Assembly: GCF_017743975.1 (NCBI RefSeq)
Contig: NZ_JAGHRC010000002.1
Location: 62,001-126,000, forward strand
Direction of reading: 5' to 3'
DNA length: 64,000 bases
Source of the DNA: Ruegeria sp. R14_0
Lineage (GTDB): Bacteria > Pseudomonadota > Alphaproteobacteria > Rhodobacterales > Rhodobacteraceae
In this document: in pieces, positions 44,140 to 53,539 of the stretch
Position numbering within the stretch: the stretch's first letter is position 1
How the letters are laid out: every line of letters begins with the position of its first letter
Program-made: the position numbers and the translations under genes
Notes under the pieces: model-generated
Database searches by the model: none
What the model was told of the DNA's origin: nothing
The model's input: only the letters and a program-made list of their open reading frames with translations

Positions 44140-44787
44140 TCAGCTGACCAGCATACGCAGCCCCTGCGTCACATCCGACCGCACCGCTAACCGCAATCCA
44201 GGCTCATCCCCGGCCTTCAACGCGGCAATGATCAGCTTGTGGTAATGGGGCGGTTCCGTCCGGCGCAGCCGCCCGTACAGCGCGCGCATCGTGGGTCCCA
44301 GCTGCAGCCAAACAGTTTCGACAATCGCCAACATCGCTGGTGCCTGGGCGCGCAGGTAAAGAGTACGGTGAAACTCCAGGTTCGAGCGGATATAGCCGAC
44401 GGCGTCCCGCTTGGTGACCATTTCCGCAACGGTCATGTTGATGCTTTGCAGCCGGTCGATCAGCGCCATATGCGCGCGGGGCAAGGCCCGGCTGGCCAGC
44501 TCGACCTCAAGCAGCGCGCGCAGGGCCGCCAATTCTTCAATCCGGTCATTGGACAGTTCGGGCGTAGACACGCGACCGGACGAGGACAGAAACAAGGCAC
44601 CTTCGGCCACCAACCGCCGCACTGCCTCGCGTGCGGGCGTCATCGAGACATCGAACTCCTTACCGATCCCACGCAGTGTCAGGGCCTGCCCCGGCGCCAT
44701 CTCTCCGTGCATGATACGAGAGCGGAGCGCCCGATAGACAAGATCATGGGCTGCGGGCTGAGAGTCAGATGAACGGGCACTTAGCAT
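44140..44787 (-). CDS. GntR family regulator (FCD domain)
   Basis: 215-residue regulator of the FadR/VanR subfamily. The N-terminal winged helix (HDLVYRALRSRIMHGEMAPGQALTLRGIGKEFDVSMTPAREAVRRLVAEG) is followed by an all-helical FCD ligand domain with metal-type residues in YIRSNLEFHRTLY. Such proteins sense organic acids. Neighbouring genes give no clear target. Confidence 0.9.
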   Translation of the reverse strand: MLSARSSDSQPAAHDLVYRALRSRIMHGEMAPGQALTLRGIGKEFDVSMTPAREAVRRLVAEGALFLSSSGRVSTPELSNDRIEELAALRALLEVELASRALPRAHMALIDRLQSINMTVAEMVTKRDAVGYIRSNLEFHRTLYLRAQAPAMLAIVETVWLQLGPTMRALYGRLRRTEPPHYHKLIIAALKAGDEPGLRLAVRSDVTQGLRMLVS

Positions 44788-44817
44788 GCCCCCATGTGAT
44801 CACAAACCGCTGTTTGG

Positions 44818-45513
44818 TCAACTCGTCGGTGCGTCAAATCTGTACTGATGTAGCTGCGCCCCGTTGTCGCGCAGCCACCGCCTTTGATCTTTGCAGGGAC
44901 CAAACAAACGTTCAACCTGCGCCCAAAAGGCAGGCGAATGATTCATCTCGGCAAGATGTGCAACTTCATGAGCCGCGACATAGTGCAAGATGTCCGAGGG
45001 CGCCAAAATCAAGCGCCACGAGAACATCAACCCGCCGGCGGAACTGCAGGACCCCCATCGAGACCGCGTATCGCGCAACGTCAGGCTGGAATAAGGGCGG
45101 CCCAACATCGCCGCATAGTCGTCACAGGCCTCGGTCAAACGATCCCGCGCCAGTTCCTTCAGGAAACGCGCCAACCGGCGCGCCTCGGCTCCTTTCGGCA
45201 CCCCAATCTCGGTGTCGCCCAGCAGAACGCGCCGACCCTCGGCGGCTACGATTCGCCTGTCTTTGCCTTCGACAGGGACTGTGCGCCCGACCGCGACAAC
45301 CGCCGGGGTGGGCCGATCCTGCAGATGCTGGCGGATCCAATCTTCCTTGACCCTGGCGAAGTCAAGCGCCTCGGCCTCGGCCACGCCCTTTGGGTAAGTC
45401 AGCGTAACCCGCCCATCCAATTGAGAAATCCGCAAGCTGATACGCCGCGCCCGCGCCGATTTGCGCAGCGTCAGCGGCACCGGCGGTTGTCCGGGCAATG
45501 CGTGGTCCCCCAT
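44818..45513 (-). CDS. YgjP-type (DUF45) zinc metallopeptidase
   Basis: 231-residue protein of the M48-related YgjP/WLM family. The HExxH zinc site is in VAAHEVAHLAEMNHSPAFW, with the third ligand in the downstream MNHSPAFW block; LTLRDTRSRWGSCSSAGGLMFSWRLILAP is the family's other signature. The start at 45513 has AGGAG about eight bases upstream. Cytoplasmic; substrate unknown. Confidence 0.88.
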   Translation of the reverse strand: MGDHALPGQPPVPLTLRKSARARRISLRISQLDGRVTLTYPKGVAEAEALDFARVKEDWIRQHLQDRPTPAVVAVGRTVPVEGKDRRIVAAEGRRVLLGDTEIGVPKGAEARRLARFLKELARDRLTEACDDYAAMLGRPYSSLTLRDTRSRWGSCSSAGGLMFSWRLILAPSDILHYVAAHEVAHLAEMNHSPAFWAQVERLFGPCKDQRRWLRDNGAQLHQYRFDAPTS

Positions 45514-45613
45514 ATGCCTGTTTCTCCTGCGCAAAGGCTTTGACAGTGCCTGCTGCATGTGGCACGTGACCTGAATCATTATTACGACTCACCTGATATC
45601 AAGGGGATTTGAC

Positions 45614-45940
45614 ATGCCCAAGGAAGAATGGGGCGTAAAGCGCGTTTGCCCGACCACCGGTAAGCGGTTTTATGACCTGAACAAGGACCCGATCATCAGC
45701 CCCTATACCGGCGAGATCGTGGAGCTTGAGACCGGCAAAAGCCGGATGATTGCCGCAGACGCGGAAGACGCCGCATCGGCGAAGGCACGCGAAAACACAT
45801 CGGACGAAGATCTGGTGCTGGACGACGACGACAATGTCGAAGTCGAGCTGGACGACGATTTGCTGGACGATGATGATGACGGCAACGACAACGTTTCGCT
45901 GGATGACATCACCGATATGTCGTCGGAAGACGAAAACTAA
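45614..45940 (+). CDS. TIGR02300 family acidic protein
   Basis: 108-residue protein with the alphaproteobacterial FYDLN domain at the start (PKEEWGVKRVCPTTGKRFYDLNKDPIISPY) and a very acidic Asp/Glu-rich tail (residues 65-108). The conserved front resembles a small zinc-ribbon remnant with one cysteine. The role is unknown. It lies 140 bases upstream of tRNA-Ala on the same strand and diverges from the ygjP-like gene. Confidence 0.88.
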   Translation: MPKEEWGVKRVCPTTGKRFYDLNKDPIISPYTGEIVELETGKSRMIAADAEDAASAKARENTSDEDLVLDDDDNVEVELDDDLLDDDDDGNDNVSLDDITDMSSEDEN

Positions 45941-46081
45941 AACCGGTCGGGGCGGCCTCTGCGCCGCCTCAAACCACCCGCGGACGCAAGGCAGAATCTT
46001 TTCCGCAATTACCATTTTTGGTCTTGCACTCGACGCCGACGTCTCATAAACGTCCGTCCACCGCAACAGCGGTACATTGAT

Positions 46082-46157
<76 letters not shown>

Positions 46158-46401
46158 AAATCCACTGATTTTATTGAATAAATTTTGGCAGAGCCCGTTT
46201 TACCCCTAACCCAACACTAAAATTTAACCGCTTCACCTGGCTTTTGTCAGCACCAACCCAACGCCACCCGAGTCGGAATGTCGCACCCCACCCCCCGGCA
46301 TCACCCGGACGCGGAGCTCTGTTGTTTAAATCCCCCGCACACAAAGCGCGGGGTTTCTGAACTTTTTGACTGTTAGGTGAAACGAACCGAGGAGGACGTA
46401 T
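46158..46401. other. Non-coding stretch downstream of tRNA-Ala
   Basis: About 244 bases of mixed, locally AT-rich sequence with no gene. A terminator-like hairpin CCCCGC (46333-46338) with GCGGGG (46348-46353) followed by TTTCTG is present. The sequence then enters the IS3 remnant. No direct repeat of the tRNA 3' end was spotted within the window, so an integrated island with att sites cannot be claimed. Confidence 0.4.
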
Positions 46402-46617
46402 ATGGGTCAGGGAACTCAGCGCGTGGATGCGGTCCGCGAAGTGCGGATCACTGAGCCGACCTACTGCCGCTGACGCAAGCAATATCGCGCAATGTGCACC
46501 GACCAACTAAGGGAACAAAAGCGGCTGCAGATAGAGAACGACCGGCTGCGTCGGGCCGTTTCTGATCGGACCGTGGACAAGCTCATCCTGTCGGAAGCCG
46601 CAAAGGGAAACATCTGA
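46402..46617 (+). pseudogene. IS3-family transposase OrfA remnant
   Basis: The reading VDAVREVRITEPTYCR - stop - RKQYRAMCTDQLREQKRL and RLRRAVSDRTVDKLILSEAA follows IS3-family OrfA closely (pattern TEQTYYRWRKQYGGM... RLRRAVSDLTLDKLIL). A TGA at 46471-46473 replaces the expected TGG, and the N-terminal helix-turn-helix part and OrfB are missing. It is therefore a decayed fragment next to tRNA-Ala. Confidence 0.85.
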
Positions 46618-46657
46618 GCCCCGCTCGCCGCCGGGGCTGCATAGATCATGTGCGCAT

Positions 46658-48043
46658 TCAGAGCCTGATCACAGCCATCTTGTCCTGCGTCATGTCGTGC
46701 ATCGTGTAGCCGATTCCACCAGTGTTGTATCCAGACTGTCGACGACCCGCGAAAGGCATCCAGTCAACCCGAAAGGCTGTATGGTCGTTGACCATGACGG
46801 CAGTGGCATCCAACCGCTGTACGGCTTGCATCGCTGTGCTGAGCGTGTTGGTAAACACCGCAGACTGAAACGCATATGGCAAGTTATTTGCAACCGCATA
46901 TGCCTGATCGATTTGGTCGTACCCATAGACGCAAACCACCGGACCAAAGATTTCGGCTGTCGACACGCGGGCGTCCGTAGGCGGGTTCAATAGGACGGTT
47001 GGCGCGTAGGTGGTAGGGCCCAGGCGCTTGCCTCCGGTTACTGCTTTGGCGCCGCCCTGAACGGCCTCATCAACCCATTCCTCGACCCGATCGACCTCGG
47101 CCGGTCGGATCAGGGGGCCGCATTCAACGCTCGGATCACGGGCATCACCGACCTTGAGCGCCGATGCTGCATCCGCCAGTTTTTCGGCCACCTCTGCGGC
47201 CATATCCGCGGGCGCGAATACACGTTGGACCGAAACGCAGACCTGACCGGAGTGGTAAAAACCGCCTTTGGCCAAAAGCGGGATCATGGCGTCGACGTCC
47301 GCTGTATCGTCAACAATCACTGGGGCAGCACCCCCATGTTCAAGCGCGCATCGGGTTCCGGGTGCCAGTTTCGACCGCAGCATCCACCCCACACGTGCCG
47401 ACCCGATAAAGGAAAAGAAACCAACGCGCGGATCGGTGATCATTTTCTCAGCCACATCGTTATGACAGGTGACAAACTGGCACCACCCCCGTGGCAGGCC
47501 TGCCTGATGCAGAATGTCGACAAGTGTCTTGCAAGACAGCGGTGTGTCCATGGCGGGTTTAATGATCACAGGACAGCCGGTGGCCACAGCTGGTGCTACC
47601 TGATGCACAATCAGGTTCAGCGGATGATTAAACGCGCTGGCCGCGACCACCACGCCAATAGGCTCTCGCTGTGTAAAGGCGATGCGGCCCGCTCCGGCGG
47701 CTGTCAGATCCATCGGGATTTCCCGCCCGACCATCTGGCCTATCTCGTGGATGCACAATTCGACCCCATCGATGGCGCGCGTAACCTCAACTCGTGCGTC
47801 AACCAGGGGTTTACCACCTTCGCTGGCGATCAGCATGGCCAGCTCTTCTGCGCGACCAGACATGAGCCGCGCAGTTTCTTTCAGGATTGCGATCCGCTGA
47901 TAGGCTGGCAACCACTCATCGCGTTTGCGATAAAGTGCGTTTGCCACGTCCAGCATGGCATCCACCTCATCCCAAGCGCTGAGGTCGACACTGTCGATCA
48001 CCTCAAGATCAAAGGGGTTAAGGACGTCGACCGAAGCGCTCAT
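46658..48043 (-). CDS. Aldehyde dehydrogenase family protein
   Basis: 461-residue NAD(P)-dependent aldehyde dehydrogenase. FNHPLNLIVHQVAPAVATGCPVIIKPA (cofactor and substrate funnel), LEHGGAAPVIVDD (general base Glu) and GGFYHSGQVCVSVQRVF (catalytic Cys) are intact. The EHGGAAP variant points to the branch that includes lactaldehyde, phosphonoacetaldehyde and non-phosphorylating glyceraldehyde-3-phosphate dehydrogenases. It overlaps the upstream ThDP-enzyme gene by four bases, so the two proteins are made together. The substrate is probably an aldehyde released by that enzyme. Confidence 0.85.
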   Translation of the reverse strand: MSASVDVLNPFDLEVIDSVDLSAWDEVDAMLDVANALYRKRDEWLPAYQRIAILKETARLMSGRAEELAMLIASEGGKPLVDARVEVTRAIDGVELCIHEIGQMVGREIPMDLTAAGAGRIAFTQREPIGVVVAASAFNHPLNLIVHQVAPAVATGCPVIIKPAMDTPLSCKTLVDILHQAGLPRGWCQFVTCHNDVAEKMITDPRVGFFSFIGSARVGWMLRSKLAPGTRCALEHGGAAPVIVDDTADVDAMIPLLAKGGFYHSGQVCVSVQRVFAPADMAAEVAEKLADAASALKVGDARDPSVECGPLIRPAEVDRVEEWVDEAVQGGAKAVTGGKRLGPTTYAPTVLLNPPTDARVSTAEIFGPVVCVYGYDQIDQAYAVANNLPYAFQSAVFTNTLSTAMQAVQRLDATAVMVNDHTAFRVDWMPFAGRRQSGYNTGGIGYTMHDMTQDKMAVIRL

Positions 48044-49713
48044 ATCAGGCAGACCTTCTCGGCCAGTTCGTCGATCAGAACACGCTGGTTCTCGCTGTAA
48101 TCCACCGGCAGATCAATGAGATGAACCCCGCCCGCCTGGAACGCGTTTTCAAAGGTCGGTACCAAATCCTCGGTACGTTCAACCCGGTGGCCCGTCGCGC
48201 CATAACTTTGGGCGTATTGCACGAAATCAGGGTTGTTGAACTCCAGCCCCCAATCATCGAACCCGGCATGAGATTGCTTCCAACGGATCATGCCATATGA
48301 GCTGTCGTTCAGGACCGTCACCACCAGATTAAGGCCCAGCCGAACCGCTGTTTCGATCTCCTGACTGTTCATCACAAAGCCGCCGTCGCCGCAGATCGCC
48401 ATAACCCGACGCTCGGGGTAAAGCTTGGCGGCCATCATGGCCGAGGGCAGCCCCGCCCCCATAGTGGCCAGCGCATTGTCCAGCAAAACGGTGTTGGGCT
48501 GATACGCCTGATAGTTTCGGGCGTACCAGATTTTGTAGATGCCATTGTCCAGAGCGATAATATCACAATCGCGCATGACCTTTCGCGTATCGGCCACAAA
48601 ACGCTGCGGGATCACAGGGAAGCGCGGGTCGTCGGCCCCTTCCGAGGTGTGCAGGTCTGTCTCTTGTTTGACGCGTTGGAAATAACCGCGATCAAACTCG
48701 AGCGGGCCACCCAGAATCTCACCCAGACGGGCAATGGATTTCGCCAGATCACCCACCACTTCGACCTGTGGGAAATAGACCTGATCGACCTGCGCTGCCT
48801 TGTAGTTCACATGGATCACCTTGGTGCCGCCTTCCTCCATGAAGAAAGGCGGTTTTTCCACCACGTCATGGCCCACATTGATGATCAGGTCGGCGCGATC
48901 GATCGCGCAATGCAGGTAATCCCCGTCCGACAGGGCCGCGGTTCCCAGAAACAGGTCCGAGCGTTCATCTATCACGCCTTTGCCCATCTGAGTATTGAAG
49001 AACGGAATTTGCGTGACATCGACAAACTGACTGAGCGCACTGCGCGCATCTTTCCGATTTGCGCCCGCCCCCAGCAGCAGCAGGGGCATCTTGGCCGCAC
49101 GGATCATTTCAGCCGCTTCGTTCAAAACCGTGTCACCGGCCACGGCATAATATCGCGGATGGGGCTGCAGAACGGGTTCGTTGGTCTCTTCAGCGGCGAT
49201 ATCCTCTGGCAATTCGAGCAAAACCGCACCGGGACGTTCCTCTTGCGCGACGCGAAACGCCTCGCGGATCAAGGACGGTATCGTGTTACCGTGAACGATT
49301 TGCTTGGACATCTTGCAGATGGGATCAAACAGGCCCACCACATCAATGATCTGGAACTGGCCTTGCTTTGACTTTTTGATCGGTTTTTGCCCCGTGATCA
49401 TGATCAGCGGCATGCCCCCAAGATGCGCATAGGCCGCAGGCGTCGCAAAATTGGTAGCCCCTGGCCCAAGCGTTGCCATGCAGACCCCGGCCTTGCCCGT
49501 TAGGCGGCCATAGGTGGCAGCCATAAACGCTGCACCCTGTTCATGGCGGGTCAGAACCAGTTCGATCTTTGAGGTTCTGAGCGATTCAAGAACGTCCAGA
49601 TTTTCCTCACCTGGTACTGCAAAGATGTATTCCACGCCCTCTGCCTCAAGCGCTGCGACCAGCAGATCCGAGGCCTTGGTGACGGGCGATGCGGTGTGGG
49701 TAGACGCTGACAT
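48040..49713 (-). CDS. Thiamine-diphosphate enzyme annotated-type acetolactate synthase large subunit
   Basis: 557-residue ThDP enzyme with the three domains of acetohydroxyacid synthase: YIFAVPGEENLDVLESL and the catalytic Glu region LVLTRHEQGAAFMAATYGRLTGKAGVC, a central FAD-type domain, and the ThDP-binding GDGGFVMNSQEIETAVRLGLNLVVTVLNDSSYGMI. No small regulatory subunit is nearby; instead an aldehyde dehydrogenase follows with a four-base overlap. That suggests a catabolic role, forming or splitting an aldehyde or 2-oxo acid, rather than branched-chain synthesis. Start at 49713 has AGGAG; the longer frame to 49776 does not. Confidence 0.82.
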   Translation of the reverse strand: MSASTHTASPVTKASDLLVAALEAEGVEYIFAVPGEENLDVLESLRTSKIELVLTRHEQGAAFMAATYGRLTGKAGVCMATLGPGATNFATPAAYAHLGGMPLIMITGQKPIKKSKQGQFQIIDVVGLFDPICKMSKQIVHGNTIPSLIREAFRVAQEERPGAVLLELPEDIAAEETNEPVLQPHPRYYAVAGDTVLNEAAEMIRAAKMPLLLLGAGANRKDARSALSQFVDVTQIPFFNTQMGKGVIDERSDLFLGTAALSDGDYLHCAIDRADLIINVGHDVVEKPPFFMEEGGTKVIHVNYKAAQVDQVYFPQVEVVGDLAKSIARLGEILGGPLEFDRGYFQRVKQETDLHTSEGADDPRFPVIPQRFVADTRKVMRDCDIIALDNGIYKIWYARNYQAYQPNTVLLDNALATMGAGLPSAMMAAKLYPERRVMAICGDGGFVMNSQEIETAVRLGLNLVVTVLNDSSYGMIRWKQSHAGFDDWGLEFNNPDFVQYAQSYGATGHRVERTEDLVPTFENAFQAGGVHLIDLPVDYSENQRVLIDELAEKVCLI

Positions 49714-49803
49714 ATGATCTCCTGGTGTGTGGTCGGGTCGACTGGATGAGCCTGACCCGCAGTTTGAACCTAACACTCTGCCATTTTGGTCAGAAAGCTT
49801 CGC

Positions 49804-51312
49804 TTACTCAGCAGCATCAAGACGCTGAGGTTCGGGATACAGGTCGGCCATCGAGGCAGAGCGGCCATTGTCCAGCACGATGCGCGCATGATACCGCTTC
49901 AACCGCCGCGGCTCGGCCACACCGCAACTATGCGCGATGATGCTGACCTCTTTCTTCATGTTCTTAGCATAGCTGGCAACGCGCTCCGCCTTGCTGGTCG
50001 GATCGAGCCCATACTGCAACTTTGGGTTATGCGTTGTAATCCCGGTCGGGCAGGTATTTTTGTTGCACTGCAAGGCCTGAATGCAACCAAGTGCAAACAT
50101 GAAACCACGGGCCGAGTTCACAAAATCTGCACCGGCACAAAAGGCCCATGCAACCTCGGACGGGTTGATCATCTTACCGCTGGCGCAAACCTTGATCCGA
50201 TCTCGAAGCCCGTGCCTGTTCAGCATATCCACGGTCAGAGGCAGGCTTTCACGCAGGGGCATACCCATATTGTCGATCAGGCTCATCGGGGCGGCACCGG
50301 TTCCACCATCGGCACTGTCGATGGTCACAAAATCCGGCGCGCTTTCGGGTCCGCGTTTATTGATCTCTTCGCACAGGTCATCAAAGAACCCATAAGCTCC
50401 GATCACGGCCTTAAAACCCACAGGTTTGCCGGTGACCTCGCGCACAAAGCTGATCATATCCAGCAAATCGCCAACGCTGTTGACCTCGGGATGTCGGTTG
50501 GGGCTGATTGCATCCTCCCCTACTTTCAGGCCACGGATCTCAGCAATATCTTCGGTCACTTTTGCGCCGGGTAGAATACCGCCCTTGCCAGGTTTGGCTC
50601 CCTGGCTAAGCTTGATCTCAAACATCTTGACCGCGTCATGCGCAGCGACTGCGCGCAACTTGTCTTCGTCAAAACCCCCTTCGGGTTTGCGCACACCGAA
50701 CTTGCCGGTTCCAATCTGAAAAACGATGTCCGCGCCGCTTTCCAGATGGTAAGGCGACAACCCCCCTTCCCCTGTATTGATCCAGATACCGGCTTTTTTG
50801 GCCCCTTGCGACAAAGCCCGGACTGCCGGGATCGAGATCGCGCCATAGCTCATGCCCGAGATATTGAACAGCGCGTCTGTCGTGTAGGGGATCCGGGCAT
50901 ATGGCCCGACCGTCACGGCCGAGGGACCTTTGGCGTCCTGCTCTAAGGTCGGGAAAGGGCAGTTTACGAAATAGACTGTTCCGGTGGGACGTAAATCGCG
51001 CGTTGAACCGAAGGCGACGGTTGAATCCACGTTCTTTGCTGCCCGATACACCCAGGATCGTTCCGCTCGGTTAAACGGCATTTCTTCACGATCCTGCGCA
51101 AAGAAATATTGCCGGAAAAACTCGCCCATATGTTCAAAGAAATACCGAAACCGCGCCACGACCGGGTAGTTTCTGCGCAAGGTGCTTTCGGTTTGGGTTT
51201 TGTCCCGGAAATACGTGACCACGATCCATAGGACAGCAAGACCAATTGCGAAAATGAATGCATATGCGAGGTACTGAAGCACATTCAAAACAAAAGCAGG
51301 AACTTCTGACAT
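49804..51312 (-). CDS. FMN-binding glutamate synthase family protein
   Basis: 502-residue protein with an N-terminal membrane helix (VLNVLQYLAYAFIFAIGLAVLWIVVTYF) and a GltS FMN-barrel domain: FNISGMSYGAISIPAVRALSQGAKKAGIW, ISPNRHPEVNSVGDLLDMI, TIDSADGGTGAAPMSLIDNMG and CNKNTCPTGITTHNP. The cysteine run CxxxxCP resembles the 3Fe-4S site of glutamate synthase. No amidotransferase or NADPH domain is present, so it is not a complete GOGAT. Same strand as the ThDP/aldehyde-dehydrogenase pair, 90 bases upstream. Function of these stand-alone proteins is unknown. Confidence 0.82.
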   Translation of the reverse strand: MSEVPAFVLNVLQYLAYAFIFAIGLAVLWIVVTYFRDKTQTESTLRRNYPVVARFRYFFEHMGEFFRQYFFAQDREEMPFNRAERSWVYRAAKNVDSTVAFGSTRDLRPTGTVYFVNCPFPTLEQDAKGPSAVTVGPYARIPYTTDALFNISGMSYGAISIPAVRALSQGAKKAGIWINTGEGGLSPYHLESGADIVFQIGTGKFGVRKPEGGFDEDKLRAVAAHDAVKMFEIKLSQGAKPGKGGILPGAKVTEDIAEIRGLKVGEDAISPNRHPEVNSVGDLLDMISFVREVTGKPVGFKAVIGAYGFFDDLCEEINKRGPESAPDFVTIDSADGGTGAAPMSLIDNMGMPLRESLPLTVDMLNRHGLRDRIKVCASGKMINPSEVAWAFCAGADFVNSARGFMFALGCIQALQCNKNTCPTGITTHNPKLQYGLDPTSKAERVASYAKNMKKEVSIIAHSCGVAEPRRLKRYHARIVLDNGRSASMADLYPEPQRLDAAE

Positions 51313-51401
51313 CAGTTGGCCTTCCTTTTTTGGTCGCCGCACAGCCTATTTTAATGGCGAAAAGTCATGACAGTTCAGTGCTACAAGGAAAGTAGTCCAC
51401 G

Positions 51402-52130
51402 TCAGGTTTTCAATGGGGCAGTCAGTTTCGACAGTGGATCGTCCTGCTTTCCACCTTCCGGAACAGCAATTGGCAACGTCAGGCAGTAGACCGTTCCATC
51501 GGCTTTGTATTGCTTGCGTTCCAGTTTCGCCTTGATCTCGATGGCAAGCGAGTCCGCGATCAACAACCCCAATCCGCTGCCTATGCCCTGCTCTTTTGGA
51601 GTTGTTCCGGTGCCAGTATCCTCAACAAAAATGAGCGTGCGGCCATCTTTACAATGAGTCCGGATCGATACCTCACCCCCGCGTGAGGCATTCAGTGCAG
51701 TGACCGCATTGAAGACAAGATTGGCTAGGATGCGAAACACGGCCGTCGCAATTCTGCCGAGGTTCTGGTCCACGATTCCACAGCAGGTAACTTTTGTGTT
51801 AGCTTCAGCAACAGATGCACCCAATTCGGCCACATCTCTTGTTATTCCAAGAAGTCTTTGTTGCGATTTCGTCTTAGCCACTGAGCATTCGCAGACTTGT
51901 GCGATCCGCTCACAGGCGCGAAAAATCCGGGCGCCCAATATTCGGGTCCTTACATCTTGTGAGCCCTGCAACTCTTCTGCCGCTAGGTACAGGCTAGAGG
52001 CAATGTTCCGCACGTCATGCACCTGCATATTTGCAATGCGCGTAACTTGCCTGGTGGGCAACAGATGCTCTTCTAAAGCACGCGTATGAACCGACATTTG
52101 CCCCCCAAAAGACCGAACCATCAAACCCAT
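51402..52130 (-). CDS. Orphan cytoplasmic histidine kinase
   Basis: 242-residue kinase without membrane spans or sensor domain. The phospho-acceptor helix has MQVHDVRNIASSLYLAAEEL (His38 if counted from 52130), then the ATP-binding domain with RILANLVFNAVTALNAS (N box), IFVEDTGTGTTPKE (G1) and IGSGLGLLIADSLAI (G2). No response regulator is adjacent. Base use is more AT-rich than that of its left neighbours. The start is uncertain: in-frame ATGs at 52121 and 52097 are alternatives, the last with a GGGGGG run close by. Confidence 0.75.
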   Translation of the reverse strand: MGLMVRSFGGQMSVHTRALEEHLLPTRQVTRIANMQVHDVRNIASSLYLAAEELQGSQDVRTRILGARIFRACERIAQVCECSVAKTKSQQRLLGITRDVAELGASVAEANTKVTCCGIVDQNLGRIATAVFRILANLVFNAVTALNASRGGEVSIRTHCKDGRTLIFVEDTGTGTTPKEQGIGSGLGLLIADSLAIEIKAKLERKQYKADGTVYCLTLPIAVPEGGKQDDPLSKLTAPLKT

Positions 52131-52460
52131 TCAGGTCTGTTGGCAACGAGCATGCCAGCATGATGCCGATGTATCTTTCACTTGTTTGCAGAATTTCAGC
52201 CAGTTGTAGGAAAACTCAACGAAGATGTAACAAATTCGTGAATACTGTCTTTTGCTAGTTAGTTGTCCAACAACCCTTTTTGACCTTCTGATTATCGCTT
52301 CCGCAGTTGCACAAAAAATAAACTGGTCTTGGCAGCTTTCATCGCGCAAGCTGGATAGCGTCGGAAACTGCAAGCTCTCATTGTGTCCAAGCTCAAGAGT
52401 CGTGCGTAGCAAAGTCTACCCGACATCCAAGTTGTTCTTCTGCTGCAAAGTAACGCTAAA
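52131..52460. other. AT-rich divergent region between histidine kinase and AraC genes
   Basis: 330 bases with no convincing gene. An inverted repeat GTTGT-CCA-ACAAC (52262-52274) may be an operator. Two short frames (52131-52412 minus and 52252-52464 plus) lack ribosome sites and family resemblance. It should hold the promoters of both flanking regulators. Confidence 0.45.
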
Positions 52461-53423
52461 GTGACTGAAACAGGCCCTCAAGAGAACCTTCTGAAAATCG
52501 ATCAGCTCATTGCCAGCCATCAAGCCGATCATACCACGTTGCTTCGTGGACTTGGACATAGCGACGCGGGCCCCTTTGCAGTAGAACTTCGACGTTCGGC
52601 GGGGAGGCATTTTGTGGCCCCTTGCGAATTCCACCGCGTCACGATGCAAATTTCAGGCCGTCAGAATTTGATCTCTTTTGAAATGGGCCAAACACGCCAA
52701 CCCGTGCCTGCACAAGCGGTACCTGGTACCACCAGTTTTGTTCCCGCTGGCCAGCCGCTGCAAGCCGTAACATCGGGTGACGATTTCCATGCATTTCAGA
52801 TTATTATACCGCGCGACCAAATGCATCGGGCAAGTGAGATCGTACGAGGTGCCGACGCGCAGAGCGACACCATCTTACTAGGAGGCATTGGTGCCCCAAG
52901 CAGTAAGCTGTTCCGCCTTATTCAATTGGTTTACGACGTGTTCCGCGAATGCGGCGTCGGCGATACGGCAATGGTCGAGACTTTAGTTCAGGCGATCTGC
53001 ATACAACTCGCTCGCGACTTGGAGACAAACAAACAGCACTTGGCGGCTCGGCAGATGTCGACCCTATTGCGAGCTAAGACATTAAGCTTAATGGAAATTG
53101 CGGTTGATGGCAGCCTTTCACTTGGGGATCTTGCAGAAGAGCTTGGCATGAAACCATCTGGTTTTTCACGCAAATTCCAAGCTAGTTTTGGAGAGAAACC
53201 AAGCAGCTATCTTTCCAGACTGCGCCTGAATCGTGCTCAGCAGATGCTAAGACAAACCGATGCAGCACTCGTAAGCATATCCATGGAATGCGGATTTTCA
53301 TCGCAAGCTCACATGACAACCCGCTTTGTTGAACACTTCGGAATAACGCCGGCAAAATACCGTGCGCGGCATTCAAGAGTTGAAAAACCTGCGGGTCTGG
53401 AATTGAGCAGATCAATCAAGTGA
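52461..53423 (+). CDS. AraC family transcriptional regulator
   Basis: 320-residue activator of the subgroup with an AraC-binding-like N-terminal cupin (FEMGQTRQPVPAQAVPGTTSFVPAGQP) and a C-terminal AraC helix-turn-helix pair (GSLSLGDLAEELGMKPSGFSRKFQASFGEKPSSYLSRLRLNRAQQMLR and ISMECGFSSQAHMTTRFVEHFGITPAKYR). It starts with GTG at 52461, with no strong ribosome site. It faces away from the orphan histidine kinase and precedes a broken IS5 element; local base composition is AT-rich, suggesting acquired DNA. Confidence 0.85.
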   Translation: MTETGPQENLLKIDQLIASHQADHTTLLRGLGHSDAGPFAVELRRSAGRHFVAPCEFHRVTMQISGRQNLISFEMGQTRQPVPAQAVPGTTSFVPAGQPLQAVTSGDDFHAFQIIIPRDQMHRASEIVRGADAQSDTILLGGIGAPSSKLFRLIQLVYDVFRECGVGDTAMVETLVQAICIQLARDLETNKQHLAARQMSTLLRAKTLSLMEIAVDGSLSLGDLAEELGMKPSGFSRKFQASFGEKPSSYLSRLRLNRAQQMLRQTDAALVSISMECGFSSQAHMTTRFVEHFGITPAKYRARHSRVEKPAGLELSRSIK

Positions 53424-53539
53424 GAAAGTCTTTTGGGTGAATAGGATGCAGCGTGGCACTGAGCAGCCTCGTCTGACTGGTCCAAGTTGATTTTTGGTCG
53501 TGTCGTCAAAAGGGATTCACATCAGGCTTTGAGCAGTTC

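Noticed and set aside
48040..49713. Sulfoacetaldehyde acetyltransferase (Xsc) as partner of Tpa
   Set aside because: The ThDP enzyme has an acetolactate-synthase-type N-terminus and lacks the Xsc-type start; it is also 21 kb away from tpa.
52131..52412. 93-codon minus-strand frame upstream of the histidine kinase
   Set aside because: Cysteine-rich random-looking sequence in AT-rich intergenic DNA, with no start signal.
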